DNA of 64,000 nt from positions 2,122,343 through 2,186,342 of the forward strand of contig CM072520.1 of the NCBI GenBank assembly GCA_036898135.1, in the 5' to 3' direction. This document shows, in pieces, positions 1-11,624 of the stretch; the first letter of the stretch is position 1, and each line of letters opens with the position of its first letter. Below the pieces are notes generated by a model. It did not search any database. It was not told the DNA's origin and was given only the letters and a program-made list of their open reading frames with translations. The translations under genes were made by a program, and so were the position numbers. Origin of the DNA: Oncomelania hupensis (lineage: Eukaryota; Mollusca; Gastropoda; Littorinimorpha; Pomatiopsidae).

Positions 1-120
1 TTTTTACTTTAAACATCTGTATGGCTAAATTATACTTGAATTGTGTTTGTAAAGGCAGTATTTTAAGATCTGTTAATTTTTCATCTGTTGTTAATTCTCG
101 ATTATCTGAGATTAATCTAA

Positions 121-380
121 CCCCACAGAGAAAAAGAAGGGTAGGAAAAGAAGGAATGATGGGGAAAAGGAAGACAGGAAAAGTCCGGTAAGGCAGAAGA
201 GATGAAGTCAAAACTGCACAGTTTAGTGGGAGAATTTATGGGTGAAAAGAATATAGATGAAAGGACCAATAAGACAGAAATAAGACAAAAGAGAAGAAAA
301 AGGGGTAGGCAACTTTGTCACCCAGCCAGAGAGAGGCATGGGGTCCACCCCCCGGCGCGCGGAGCCGAGCATTATCGTGC
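121..380 (-). mobile_element. LINE-A 5' UTR fragment
   Basis: This stretch is a close copy of the 5' end of the RNase-H-type LINE called LINE-A here, seen again at 62,280-62,632 (same orientation), 58,418-58,537 (same orientation) and 63,664-64,000 (opposite). LINE-A's outermost bases lie at the right end, near 376-380. Similarity stops at about 124, so no ORF1 follows. The short ORFs over it are not genes. Confidence 0.8.
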
Positions 381-389
381 TTTTCTGAT

Positions 390-396
<7 letters not shown>

Positions 397-425
<29 letters not shown>
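397..425. repeat. (TG)n(TA)n microsatellite
   Basis: A GT run passes into an alternating TA run of about 24 bp. It directly abuts the LINE-A fragment. Confidence 0.95.
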
Positions 426-426
<1 letters not shown>

Positions 427-429
427 GGT

Positions 430-1137
430 TATTCGGTACTTCGATGATAGAGCGACCCAAAACGGGTCGCCCTATTATTTTTGCCCACAGTTTCCTCCCT
501 TGCATTGATATTCTCCTATCCACCGCGCCATCGTGAACCCCTTCCCATGAACTAGGCGGAAAACAAGTTGGAACTGTTCTTAGATCCATTATATTGGAGA
601 AATATGCCCTTCAATTTTGTTACTATTAGGGCGACTTTTGTAAATACCACCATTACGGCGACAACATCAATTATCAAAATAACTAATTTGGGGGGAGGAT
701 TCTTTTCATCAAATTTGTTCTACATGCTCTGGCCACAGTCGAGATTCTAATTTTGCATTTTCAACATTCTGTCCCATTCCGTTCTTATGCACACAAAAAA
801 GTAGATCAGTGGTAGCCACATGCACTTTTGACTTTCGCCAGCAAGAGAGTGAGAGCGTTGCACCGTTTTTCGAAAATTTGAACTGTGATATTCTAATTTA
901 CAAGTATTCTATTTCTTGAACTCTTTTAAAATCAGGAAGTTCCCAGATATAACTGTAAGTGTCTAGAATCCTTTGGCTGGTTTTAGACGAATTTTAAAAT
1001 GCGTAACTATCATTCTGTGCGGTGCTGAAGTTTTACATCATGGCCGACACGGAAACCACGGAAAATGAAGATTGAAATGAGCGAGGAGATTGAAATGTAA
1101 GTATTTTTATTGATGTATTTTTGCTGGAATTTAATGC
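430..1137. other. no gene recognised
   Basis: AT-rich sequence without a convincing open frame, splice pair or repeat relative within the window. Confidence 0.5.
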
Positions 1138-1380
1138 AGAGTAGAAAACTCTTCCGGGACAAAACTCCTCATTTGTGTGTGAGGTCTGTTGGATCAGCTT
1201 GGCTGGGGCTTCCTATGATGTTATTATTTGGCAATGTAGGCATGTATATGTTTTGTTGAGATTTTATAATGTTTGTATTCCATTTTATTTTTGTAAACAG
1301 AGGTTTGATAAATTAGTATAGCCTCAGCGTCCCCTGCGTGGGATGTCTTTATTGTAAAGTGACCAGGTGGTGGAGTGCCT
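1138..1380 (+). mobile_element. tail-family repeat, decayed copy
   Basis: Diverged copy of the family seen best at 31,900-32,605 and, reversed, at 11,625-12,290. Shared landmarks are the start of the AACTCTTCC block, the GAGGTCTGTTGGATCAG block, and the GGGATGTCTTTATTGTAAAG block near 1,340. The copy stops before the terminal tail. Confidence 0.7.
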
Positions 1381-1570
1381 TTACTCAATCACTGCCACGC
1401 TATTCGCATGCCCTGTGCGGAGGAAGTGAAAGTACATATTTCATAGGCCCAAGAATTTTTCCTCTTGTGGTCGTACTGGAATGTACCGGAAGCACACTGA
1501 TGCTGGGACAGTAAAGGGTTTAAAATTGTTTATAAATTATGTGACAAATAATTTTAATGTCATGTTGCAG

Positions 1571-2388
1571 ATTCCAAAGGCACTGTAGGAGGGACACCAA
1601 ATGATGGTGACAACGTTGATACTGTAGGAGAGACTCCAAATGATGGTGACAATGCTGACACTGTAGGAGGGACACCAAATGATGGTGACAACACTGACAC
1701 TGTAGGAGAGACACCAAATGATGGTGACAATGCTGACACTGTAGGAGGGACACCAAATGATGGTGACAACGCTGACACTGTAGGAGGGACACCAAATGAT
1801 GGTGACAACGTTGATACTGTAGGAGGGACACCAAATGATGGTGACAACGCTGACACTGTAGGAGGGACACCAAATGATGATGACAACGCTGACACTGTAG
1901 GAGGGACACCAAATGATGGTGACAACGCTGACACTGTAGGAGGAGCACCAAATGATGGTGACAACGCTGACACTGTAGGAGGGACACAAAATGATGGTGA
2001 CAACGCTGACACTGTAGGAGGGACACCAAATGATGGTGACAACGCTGGCACTGTAGGAGGGACTAAAAATGATGGTGGCAACGCTGACACTGTAGGAGGG
2101 ACTAAAAATGATGGTGACAACGCTGACACTATAGGAGGGACACCAAATGATGGTGACAACGCTGACACTATAGGAGGGACACCAAATGATGGTGACAACG
2201 CTGACACTGTAGGAGGGACACCAAATGATGGTGTGCTGGCTGAAATTAAACGAAAGTTGGGAGAGGAACTGCATATTTCTGGTAGTGAACAAAGGCTTTG
2301 CTCAATTATCGAAGGAGAACACGATGGATTTATAGAAACATGCACACATGTATGTGAGCTCAGTGCAGGCGATCGTGAGTCTCAGTGA
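1571..2388 (+). CDS. exon encoding 13-residue acidic repeats
   Basis: A 3' splice site (TTGCAG at 1,565-1,570) opens a frame of 272 codons running to TGA at 2,386-2,388 with no stop. About 17 units of 39 bp encode the 13-residue repeat DNADTVGGTPNDG with small changes, and every unit keeps the frame. The end is non-repetitive and includes a lysine/glutamate-rich stretch. A possible donor (GTGAGT) lies at 2,374, so the exon may end there. The 190 bp upstream and the exon start are closely similar to 27,360-27,570, where the paralogous exon carries a different repeat followed by a zinc-finger-like motif. By that comparison this is probably an N-terminal exon of a transposon-derived gene; its function is unknown. 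Minus-strand ORFs here are shadows of the repeat. Confidence 0.65.
1582..2235 (+). repeat. 39-bp coding minisatellite, about 17 units
   Basis: Direct repeat of a 39-bp unit whose core is ACTGTAGGAGGGACACC. Units differ by point changes only, and no indel breaks the frame. Confidence 0.95.
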
Positions 2389-2389
2389 A

Positions 2390-3094
2390 CGATTGTTCGC
2401 CATTGCCATAGATTCAGCTGCTCAGATCGCTTCGATGTGATGGTTCATTTATCGCTTGAATCACACTGTATAACGCACATGCAAGTTCTGTCAAAGATAT
2501 GATGATTTGAGCATATGTACGATTCCATACCGATTGGAAGGTGGGGTGGACAAATTCAATCATGGTGATGATCAATCCTATTTTGCAATGGTGGTTAGGC
2601 CTACTTTATTGTATATGGTCACCTTTTGTAGTTTGTGTGCATTTTGTTCTGTCGGCCTTGAGTGTTTGCGTCGCCTTGGCTCGTTGTACTTTGTTGTGGT
2701 CTCGCTCTCTTTTGATTTTTGAAAGAAAATTCAAATTGCTTTGTTTTCCAGCAGCATGCGAGGTCAAATTGAGATCTAACCAATCTTCTTGTGACGCCAT
2801 TTTGCGTGTGTCTCGTGTGCCATGCACCAATCGCGAAGAGTCCTGCCGACGTCATTTCAGAAAAGGATTTCCCTACCCATAATTCCCCGGGGTTTTGAAG
2901 TTTCTAAAAAATTATTTTAGGCCGACGACGCTCTATGGAGCGCAAAGCATGGAAAGGGAAGCAACCGGTTGTACGCGCACGTCGACAGACACATAGAAGG
3001 GAGATACTAACTTGTTAGTTGATATACTTGTGATTACATTACATGATTATTGCTTTAGGTTCAGCGAACAACTGCCAGTTAATGCTTGGATTTT
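2390..3094. other. no gene recognised
   Basis: Short ORFs on both strands here lack splice support or recognisable domains. Nothing else is seen. Confidence 0.5.
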
Positions 3095-3150
3095 CAAGCC
3101 TTGTCACCCAACCAGAGAGAGGCTGGGAGCCGAGCCCGTGGGGGCGAATT
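3095..3150 (-). mobile_element. short LINE-A 5'-end relic
   Basis: About 50 bp match the outermost part of LINE-A's 5' end, including TTGTCACCCA.CCAGAGAGAGG and GCCGAGCCCGTGGGGGC, in the same orientation as 121-380 but with an internal deletion. Confidence 0.6.
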
Positions 3151-3232
3151 GTTCACAGCCATCGGGAAAACACATGTCTTTTGGTAGCAATATTTTATTT
3201 AGTAGTTTACTTTGATTCGGCTTTTTTCTCAG

Positions 3233-4713
3233 AGAAGGAAACCAACACAGGCACAGGCACGGGAGCCAAAGCACCACCTTCAGCCACTACACTTCCTTCA
3301 GCCACGGCCACTGCACCTCCACGGCCACTGCACCTACTTTAGCCACGGCCACTGCACCTCCACGGCCACTGCACCTACTTTAGCCACGTCCACTGCACCT
3401 ACTTTAGCCACGGCCACTGCACCTCCTTTAACCACGGCCACTGCACCTACTTTAACCACGGCCACTGCACCACGGCCACTGCACCTACTTTAGCCACGGC
3501 CACTGCACTTACTTTAGCCACGGCCACTGCACCTCCTTTAACCACGGCCACTGCACCTACTTTAGCCACGGCCACTGCACCTCCTTTAGCCACGGCCACT
3601 GCACCTCCTTTAGCCACGGCCACTGCACCTCCTTTAGCCACGGCCACTGCACCTCCTTTAGCCACGGCCACTGCACCTACTTTAGTCACGGCCACTGCAC
3701 CTACTTTAGCCACGGCCACTGCACCTACTTTAGCCACGGCCACTGCACTTACTTTAGCCACGGCCACTGCACCTACTTTAACCACGGCCACTGCACCTAC
3801 TTTAGCCACGGCCACTGCACCTACTTTAGCCACGGCCACTGCACCTACTTTAGCCACGGCCACTGCACCTACTTTAGCCACGGCCACTGCACCTACTTTA
3901 GCCACGGCCACTGCACCTACTTTAGTCACGGCCACTGCACCTACTTTAGCCACGGCCACTGCACTTACTTTAACCACGGCCACTGCACCTACTTTAGCCA
4001 CGGCCACTGCACTTACTTTAGCCACGGCCACTGCACCTACTTTAACCACGGCCACTGCACCTACTTTAGCCACGGCCACTGCACCTACTTTAGTCACGGC
4101 CACTGCACCTACTTTAGCCATGGCCACTGCACCTACTGTAGTCACGGCCACTGCACCTACTTTAGCCACGGCCACTGCACTTACTTTAACCACGGCCACT
4201 GCACCACGGCCACTGCACCTCCTTTAGCCACGGCCACTGCACCTACTTTAGCCACGGCCACTGTACCTACTTTAGTCACGGCCACTGCACCTACTTTAGC
4301 CACGGCCACTGCACCTACTTTAGACACGGCCACTGCACTTTAGCCACGGCCACTGCACCTACTTTAGCCACGGCCACTGCACTTACTTTAGCCACGGCCA
4401 CTGCACCTACTTTAGTCACGGCCACTGCACTTACTTTAGCCACGGCCACTGCACCTACTTTAGACACGGCCAGTGCACGCTCTTCAGCCGCTGCACCCTC
4501 TTCAGCCCTGCACCTCCGTCAGCCTCTGCATCCCTAGCAAATCCGCGTAAGCGCAGGCGGTTGTCTGAGCCTCCATCGTGGTTCAAAGACTGGGCAACCG
4601 ACGCTTTAAAGTCCCAGAAACTTGAGAAAGACTTAGTTCAGCAACAGAAGAGGCTGGCAGATGCGCAGGCACAACGAAATGTCCTTTTTGAGGAGATGGC
4701 GAAGAAACTGTAA
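3233..4713 (+). pseudogene. exon with Thr/Ala/Pro repeats and a basic coiled-coil end
   Basis: A pyrimidine-rich tract and CAG end at 3,232. The exon holds about 48 units of a 24-bp repeat coding T-A-T-A-P-T-L-A. From about 4,500 a non-repetitive C-terminus follows: a proline/serine/alanine stretch, a basic cluster NPRKRRRLSEPP, WFKDW, then a charged helix rich in Q, K, E and A, with stop TAA at 4,711-4,713. A basic cluster plus a terminal helix recalls the C-termini of Myb/MADF-like accessory proteins of Harbinger transposons, which is inference. Units of 14, 17 and 20 bp break the 24-bp rhythm, so the repeat frame and the C-terminal frame do not agree and stops appear (for example near 3,340). 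The allele shown is therefore probably non-functional, or collapsed in assembly. Confidence 0.5.
3296..4470 (+). repeat. 24-bp minisatellite, about 48 units
   Basis: Tandem unit ACGGCCACTGCACCTACTTT plus AGCC, with variants (TTAACC, TTAGTC, CCTCC). Shortened units occur near 3,320, 3,350, 3,470, 4,200 and 4,340. Confidence 0.97.
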
Positions 4714-5304
4714 AACACGATTATTTGTGTTTCTGGGCATTGTTTGGGTATCTTCTGTTGTTTCAACATTTCCTTTAAGCAAGGACTTGTCCTTCTGTGG
4801 AAGTCTTTATAAGTTTTCGCAATTTTTTGCATTGCATTTCTTTTATGTATGCAAACATAAGGTTTTTGTCTTGTATTACTGTCTATATGCATAAACAACG
4901 TATTTTTGCATGATAATAGATCATGTACTCGGAACTTTCAAAGAAGACATTACCGAGTGGGTTTTGGCTACGTTTTGATGGTCCAGTTAAGAGTTTCAGT
5001 GCAAATGGTAATAATTGTGAATATGACGACTATCACTTAGTTCAGTCAGGCAGCAGAGACTAAGGTTTTGAGTACCCAAGATGATTTTTGAGAGCACTGG
5101 CATACAGGCACACAGGCATGTGCTACATTCTAACACTGCATAGTGTAATTTTCCATTTTTATCACCCCAGTTAAAACAAATTATCTTGTCAATTATTAAC
5201 AGTCTTTCAGCTGCAGTCATTTGTATGTGTCCGAGTCAGAAATTTTCCTTTTTGATGGAATAAAGAATATATTGACTTGACTTGACCATCTAATTGTCAG
5301 TCAT
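4714..5304. other. 3' flank, no gene recognised
   Basis: AT-rich. A short ATTGACTTGACTTGACC tail after AATAAAG near 5,260-5,287 looks like the end of a small retroposed sequence. No coding signal. Confidence 0.4.
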
Positions 5305-5650
5305 TTTTTTGCAGTGTATTTGTGTGTGTTCATGTAAATTAATTTGTGTTTGAAGGATTAGTCCTACCACAAGAGATTTAAAAAATATCTCCTTTACTAA
5401 AAATTTTACCATGTATCTTTTTTTGTTGCTACCAAATCAAGCCAATCATTCATGTAAACGCTGTGATTTAATTTGAGTTTGAAGGTCTAGTCCTACCACA
5501 AGAGATAAAAAAAGGATCTTAAATTTATGAAATAAAAATTTCATCATGTAGATCTTTTTTTTTCTCTCCATTTGGTGCTGATGCTACAAACTCAAGCCAG
5601 TCATGTAAATGTTTGTGATTTTGTGTTTGAAGTCCTATTCTTACCACAGA
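5305..5650 (+). repeat. three diverged tandem units of about 140 bp
   Basis: Blocks with GTGTTTGAAG..TAGTCCTACC near 5,346, 5,480 and 5,625 recur with the same order of landmarks (CATGTA, run of T, AAGCCA.TCATGTAAA). Units differ considerably. Confidence 0.75.
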
Positions 5651-5652
5651 AT

Positions 5653-5755
<103 letters not shown>

Positions 5756-6348
5756 TTATATATATTTGACCACTCCCACAATATGCAAGCCCTCGCAATC
5801 TTCTCCCTAAAAAAGTTCAATCATTCTAAACAATCTCCAGACAAACGCCGTCTTTCGTGCTCCACAAAGAGCAAAGCTGATATTTCCCGTCTTCGGCGAC
5901 ATTCTATTTATTTATTTATTTATTTATTTTATTTTTATTTATTTTTTATTTTTTATTTTGTAAGGGGGGTAGGGGGGGGGGGGCGCCACGAGCGGAAGAA
6001 ATGAAAAGAAAGAAAACGATATTCCTAATGGATAATATAATGGATTACGACAGGATTGCCCAATACGTCGATCGCGATCGACCGGTCCATCGAGAAGGCA
6101 GTGTGACTGAGTAGATTGCGTAGCAATGAAAAAAAAAATTTGACCTCAGCCTATTATATGACTATATACTTGTTTTGCATTTTGGTGGTAGGTAGATCAT
6201 TTTGGCTTGGTCATTTTAAAAGTACCTCGCATGCTGAAAAAGTCATAGTGTGGGCAACCCTGGCTTACGTTGACGTTTTAGCAAAAAGACAAATAGTCAA
6301 AGTTCCGTCTCTTTGCTTGCTTATTCCGACTCGCGACAGCGCCTCAAA

Positions 6349-6427
6349 ATGCCGCGAACGCCGTCGTTGAAGCCCACCGATTCGAAAGGTGTGGCTAAGC
6401 TCCGTACATATTTTGGGAGCAAAGGAG
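6349..6427 (+). CDS. candidate first exon, unknown gene
   Basis: ATG at 6,349 opens MPRTPSLKPTDSKGVAKL and runs to a plausible donor (GAG/GTAATT at 6,428). An RTE-like LINE starts 37 bp later, which would separate it from any downstream exon such as 8,843. It could be the first exon of the Harbinger accessory gene whose last exon lies beyond the LINE. This rests only on position and splice signals. Confidence 0.3.
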
Positions 6428-6464
6428 GTAATTATTATTTTAATATATTAATCTTAAAAGTAAA

Positions 6465-8685
6465 TAACATATCCTATCCCATAACTCGGAGGTCGTAGGG
6501 GCACCACAGATGATCGTTTAACCAACGTACTCCATCTTTCCCTGTCCTCAGCACCCTGATTGTTTCGCTCAGTGTCAAACCAGTCCAGTCTCGAATGTTG
6601 TCATCCCACCTCTTTTTCGGTCTCCCTCTTCTTCTACCTTCTTGCACTGTGTCTTGCAGGATGGTCTTTGCAAGACCTGATGATCTGGTGACGTGGCCAT
6701 ACCCTCGGAGTTTCCGTTTTTTCACCACTGTGAGCAGGTCATCGTGTTGTCCAATGGCTTGTGTGATGGTCTGTCGGACTTCGTCCTTGGTGATGTGCTG
6801 GGTATATAGGAAATGCACAGAAGTCTTCTGTAGCACCTCATCTCCTTGCTTTATATTCTTCGTTGGAGATCTGCTGTGAGGGTACATGTTTCGCAAGCAT
6901 ATAGGAAGATGGAGATGACAAGGGAGCGCAGCAACCTTATCATAGAATGTAGACTGATGGTCCTGTCTTTCCAAATTGGCTTCAACCTCGCCAGGGCAGC
7001 AGTTGTTTGTGCGATCCTGGAGAGGACTTCCTGTCGGGACCCATTGTCTGATACAATGGCTCCTAAATATTTGAAGCTATGCACTGTGTTGAGGGATTGG
7101 CCTTGGACTTTGATGTCCGTGTTGATGCCATGGGTGTTGTTGGTCATCATTTTGGTCTTCTCTGCACTTATTTCCATTCAATAGGCTCTGGAGGTGGTGT
7201 CAAGCCTCTGTATTAGCCGTTCAAGTTCTTGTTCCTCTCCAGCCAATCCATCAATGTCATCCGCAAAACGAAGGTTGGAGATTGCTCTTCCCCCTATGCT
7301 GACTGTGCCTCGTGGTCTGCAAGGGCATCTGACATGATGCGCTCTAGGAAGATGTTGAAGAGTGTTGGAGAGAGTAGGCATCCCTGACGCACACAGATTG
7401 TTGTTCTGAACCAGTTTTCGATGGCGCTGTTGTGGAGGACTGCACTGGTAGCCTTGTCATACAGGCTTTTGATGACTTCAACAAATTTTAGGGCTGATGT
7501 TTACACTCTCATGGTTGCCCACAGAGCTGCATGCCAGACTCGGTCAATCGCCTTTTTGATGTCTACGAACACATGATATAGATGTTGTTGGTGCTGTAGG
7601 TATTTCTCACAGATTATTCTGAGGTTGAAAGTCTGTTCAGTGGTACTTCGCCCTGCCCTAAATCCTGCTTGCTCTTCGGCTATGATTTGTTCAGCTTGGG
7701 GTTTCAACCTGTTGAGTATTATTTTCAGGTTCCTGGAGGTTACCTTTTTTTGGGAAGAGTGATGACAAGCGACTGGTTCCATGGTGTAGGCCACCCCCCC
7801 CCCCCACTCTGCCACATCTTTTTACACATAATGGTGAGTGCGTCGATCATCGCCTCTCCTCCTGCTTGAAGCAGTTCCGCGGGTATGTTGTCCACTCCCG
7901 CTGACTTCCCCTTCTTCAGCGATTGCACTGCTGCCTCAACTTCTCGGATAATTTCTTCTTCTTCTCTGTTCTCTGGACATACTAGAACTGATGGGTCTCC
8001 GTTTTGTTTGTGGTTGTAAAGGTCAGAGCAGTACTCTGTCCATCTGTGCAAAACTTCTTGTTCTTCTGTAAGACATAAGCCACTTGCTTTGGATCGTGGA
8101 GACCTTGGGCTGTTTAACACTTGTCAGCGGCTTCACAGTCTGGTAGGCCTTCTTGCTGTTGCTCTTGTTCAGACTGTTCTCTATTTCCTGGCATTGAGCT
8201 TCTATCCAGTTCTCCTTTGCTGTGTGCATGCCTTTTCGGATGTCATTGTTGATTTTTCGGTAGGCATCAGCTCCCTGTCAGGTGTTCCTTTTCTTTTTCA
8301 TCTCTCTTCGTTTATCACACAGGTCCAAAAGTTCAGGTGTGGTCCACAGCTTCTTCTTTGACCGGTGCTTTCCAAGGATCTCCGTGGCGGCATCTGTCAC
8401 AGCTAAGTTGAAGTTAGTGGTCATGGTGTTGACATCTACTTCACCAGCTCCCAAAATGAGCAGTGGTGCAAATTGCCCTCCAATTTTGGCCTGCAATATT
8501 TTTGTCACCTCCGGGTCTTGCAGTTTGTCCAGGTCGAACTTCAGTCTAGTGCACTTTGCTGTGTTTACCCTCTTCAAGTGAAGTCGGAAAGACATCATCA
8601 CAAGATTGTGGTCACTTCCGATGTCTGCTCCTGGAAAAGTGCGTGTCCTGCTTGATCTGAGGCGTTTCTTGACCATCATTAACAT
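6465..8685 (-). pseudogene. RTE-like LINE, 5'-truncated and broken
   Basis: The minus strand encodes pieces matching the intact RTE-like LINE at 51,909-55,172, from the end of the endonuclease (MVKK then TFPGADIGSDH near 8,640) through the fingers and palm of the reverse transcriptase (NLRFADDIDGL near 7,260) to the C-terminal GRPKKRWDDNIRDW near 6,590. At least six frame changes or stops split it. The 3' end carries a short (TATCC)n tail near 6,471. TAACAT flanks both ends (6,465-6,470 and 8,680-8,685), a possible short target duplication. It lies between the 6,349 exon and the Harbinger exon at 8,843. Confidence 0.9.
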
Positions 8686-8842
8686 TTACCGAATAAGTCC
8701 CTTTAATAGAATTTTGGAAACCCCCCCCCAAAAAAAACTAACTGATCCGCCCCTGCTCCGGTGTGTTTGGAACCTGTAAAATGACAGTAAAGTATAATTT
8801 AATACATACTTTCTAACAATTTTTATTTTAACTATGTTTCAG

Positions 8843-9384
8843 ACATTAGACGGTCAGGAATCACAGACTTTGCACAGCCAGGCAACACTAGACGCCTCGC
8901 AGAGTATGGATGACTACCTCTCTCAACCTCTACTCACTGAGTCTCAGACCAGGGATGTGGCAACACTCTTTACCATAACCATTGATAGCGATGAGGAAAC
9001 ACAAGTCAACCAACGCCACAGACAGAGCAGCGGCACCACCAATACAATAGCTGTGCTTCAAGCCAAACAAGCAGTGTCTTAACAGCTACAGCCAGCAGAA
9101 ACTGCGAACCTGGCCCTCTGCCTGCACCAGAGTTTGGCAAGATGGAGAGGAAAAGGAAGGCCTCGGGAGAGCCTTCAAAGGCCACTGCCATCCTGCAGGA
9201 CATGGCGTCACGTTTAAGACAGAAAAGAGAAGACACTGAGAATGAAAAATTTGCAAGATATGTCGCATCCCAGTTAGACAAATTAGGACCAGTAAACCAA
9301 CTGAAAGCGCGCAAGAAAATAAATGACATTTTGTATGAGGTTAGCTTGGAGGAGGCAGTACAAGCAAACAACCTTGATGCATGA
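8843..9384 (+). pseudogene. Harbinger accessory (BESS-like) last exon
   Basis: A 3' splice site (TTTCAG, 8,837-8,842) precedes a frame reading TLDGQESQTLHSQ and a serine/glutamine/threonine-rich acidic region that stops at 9,080. The next frame continues with ATASRNCEPGPLPAPEF, MERKRKASGEPSKA, then FARYVASQLDKLGPVNQL and stop TGA at 9,382. The final helix pattern (F-YV---L--L-----A---I--IL) is typical of BESS-like ends of MADF/Myb proteins that accompany PIF/Harbinger transposases. A one-base frame change between about 9,000 and 9,060 separates the two parts. The gene converges on the transposase at 10,737-9,704, fitting a two-gene Harbinger unit. Confidence 0.55.
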
Positions 9385-9703
9385 TAAAAGTATAGAGAGG
9401 CACACGCCTGCAAGTAGAGGACTTTTGAAAACATACAAGAAGCAGCAGTTCTGGCTTTTTGCAAAGTACAAAAAAAAATGAAACGCATACCCAATGCTAG
9501 TAGTCTTTCATTTTAGGTTGTTTGCGTGCGGGTGTGTTTTTGTGTGTGAAAGTTTGGCATGTCCGCGGCCGCGGGAACCCTGAATTAAGTCACATTTTCA
9601 TTTTGTCTAAACTTTTAGGCCGGTTTCAATGTACTGTGTACACTGCTTGACCAGATGCATACAGATTTCAGCATAGTGACAAGAAGATAAGTAAAACATT
9701 AAC

Positions 9704-10737
9704 CTTCAAATGTTCATCCTTAAGCTCCTCATAGATAGCAGTGCAGGTCTCCAGTACAATCTTACGTATGGTGTAGTCCGCCACTCTGAAGAGATATGAC
9801 AGGTCCACAAATGCATCCCCTGCACAAGAAGAAAAAAGGGAACCAAACCATATTGCATCATGCAATTTTTGACTCGCTCATAAAGTGACACTAGAGTCCT
9901 CTTACAAGTGTTAATTATGATGATTCAAGACTAAAGAAAAACGTAATTAACTTAAACATAGAAATTAAACATGGTTTGCTGACCAGTACTAAAACAAGTT
10001 CATATCACGAAGCCACAGGATAACAGGATTTTATTTCGCCAATTGACATGTATCACACAGCAAATGGAATATCACTTGGTGATTGTGACAAAAACAAAGT
10101 GTTATATATTTAACATAAATGGGTATACTCGTACAGCATGCGCGCGCCCAACCACACACACGCACGCACGCACCACAAACGACCCACAGCCATAATAAAC
10201 GACAAAAAGTGCACAGAACAGACCCCAAAGTACAAACAAACATAATTAGCTAACAAAAACATGCGAGTTCATGGGGTTAGCTGCTAGGGTACAATTATCT
10301 ACACAAACACAATTGAAACAATAAAAGTGACCCATGAGATGGACTAAAATTACAACACCCACACAACCACACCTACCTGAGCCTAGAAAGCGAAGTGTGA
10401 TCGCCATGCGTTCTCCTGGTTCGATGGCTTTGCGCATTCTTGTGTCCTGTTTCTTGATTCTGTGGCTCACTTTCCCCAAGAGTTCCTCATAGTGCGCGAA
10501 AGACATTCGCAAAAAGCGCTTGGTTTCTCGGGGATCTTCATGAGCTAGCTCTTGAAGTAAGAGAGAATATGCGCCATGCGATGACCGCCTGAGCAACCAA
10601 TCTCTCACCCACATAGTTCTCTTGGGACGGTGTTCTTCCTCCTCTTCATCTATTGCCACTGCTGCGGCACAGACAGCAACAATCACACATTCTTCTTCTT
10701 CGCTGTCGGATATCGCAAACTCGAAGTTGTCAGCCAT
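9704..10737 (-). CDS. PIF/Harbinger transposase, N-terminal two exons
   Basis: Exon 1 (10,737-10,377) starts MADNFEFAISDSEEEE, then a glutamate-rich linker, WVRDWLLRRSSHGAYSLL, a helix region with FLRMSFAHYEELL, and IKKQDTRMRKAI..ERMAITLRFLGSG, the usual N-terminal helices of HARBI1-like transposases. It ends at donor CAG/GTAGGT. Exon 2 (9,819-9,704, acceptor TTGTGCAG) continues in phase 1 with GDAFVDLSYLFRVADYTI and ends at a GTTAATG donor. The DDE catalytic exons are not present downstream, so the gene is truncated or its end was lost. The phase match supports the model. Confidence 0.75.
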
Positions 10738-10869
10738 TTTCCATATTGCCGAGAACGAGAGCGAGACATTCCAAATATGGAAAGTACACAAAAGAAGCGC
10801 GCATCGAAAGCCGCCTGTGTGCGAGCCACGACGCACGCAGCAAGTTGCATGCGTCGCGCGTCACAGACG

Positions 10870-11338
10870 CTTTGACGCAAGCGCCAAGATTTAGACGCCA
10901 GTGTGCGAAGCCATAATATGCCTTCCTTGGGTTTGTCATCTTTTTTGATCCTGCTCGCAGCGCCAAAATTTTTGTAGTGGTGTTGGATGTTGGAGAGAAG
11001 ATGATAAAGTGATGGAGGCTAGGGTGATGAAGAATTCTCACACATTCTCTCTCTCTCCCCAAAGCCAGTTCGTTGATGACCGTTGAAAGTTTTATTCTCG
11101 AAGTGCATCATACTAAGAGAGCGCAACAGGCAATGCTCCATTTGTACTAGATCTAAATAAAAGTCTTTTTGTGTATTAATGCAGTGTAATTTGACCAGTC
11201 TTGTTCACTTTATCAATGCTGTTTCATTTTGGTATAGCTGCATAACACGTTGTCATTATTTTATTAGTGCACTAATAAAATACATGAGTAGTAGTGGTAC
11301 AAGAGTAGTACATAACGACTTAGTCTAATATGATTTTA
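10870..11338. other. no gene recognised
   Basis: Flank of the Harbinger unit. Neither a clear terminal inverted repeat nor a coding signal was identified. Confidence 0.4.
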
Positions 11339-11572
11339 ATTCCTATCCTATCCTATCCTATCCCATAACCCGAAGGTCGTAGGGGCACCACAGATGATCG
11401 TTTAACCAGCATACTCCATCTTTCTCTGTCCTCAGCAGCCCTCATGGCTTCGCTCAGTGTCAAACCAGTCCATTCTCGAATGTTGTCCTCCCACCTCTTT
11501 TTCGGTCTCCCCCTTCTTCTACCTCCTTGCACTGTGCCTTGCAGAATGGTCTTTGCAAGGCCTGATGTTTAT
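11339..11572 (-). mobile_element. RTE-like LINE, 3' end only
   Basis: About 220 bp match the C-terminal coding end of the RTE-like LINE (reverse strand), preceded by a (TATCC)n tail at 11,343-11,365. Heavily 5'-truncated copy. Confidence 0.9.
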
Positions 11573-11624
11573 GTTAATGGTACTTTGGAAAATGAAGATT
11601 GATTGATTGATTTATTGTTGCTTT

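Noticed and set aside
1520..2345. Long minus-strand ORFs (SLLQCQRCHHHLV and similar)
   Set aside because: Repeated translation of the 39-bp minisatellite on the wrong strand. The plus strand has the splice site and frame shared with the paralogue.
3447..4199. Minus-strand ORF of VGAVAVAK repeats
   Set aside because: Shadow of the 24-bp minisatellite.
1582..4470. CRISPR-like regular arrays
   Set aside because: Units are contiguous minisatellites without unique spacers, and the genome is eukaryotic.
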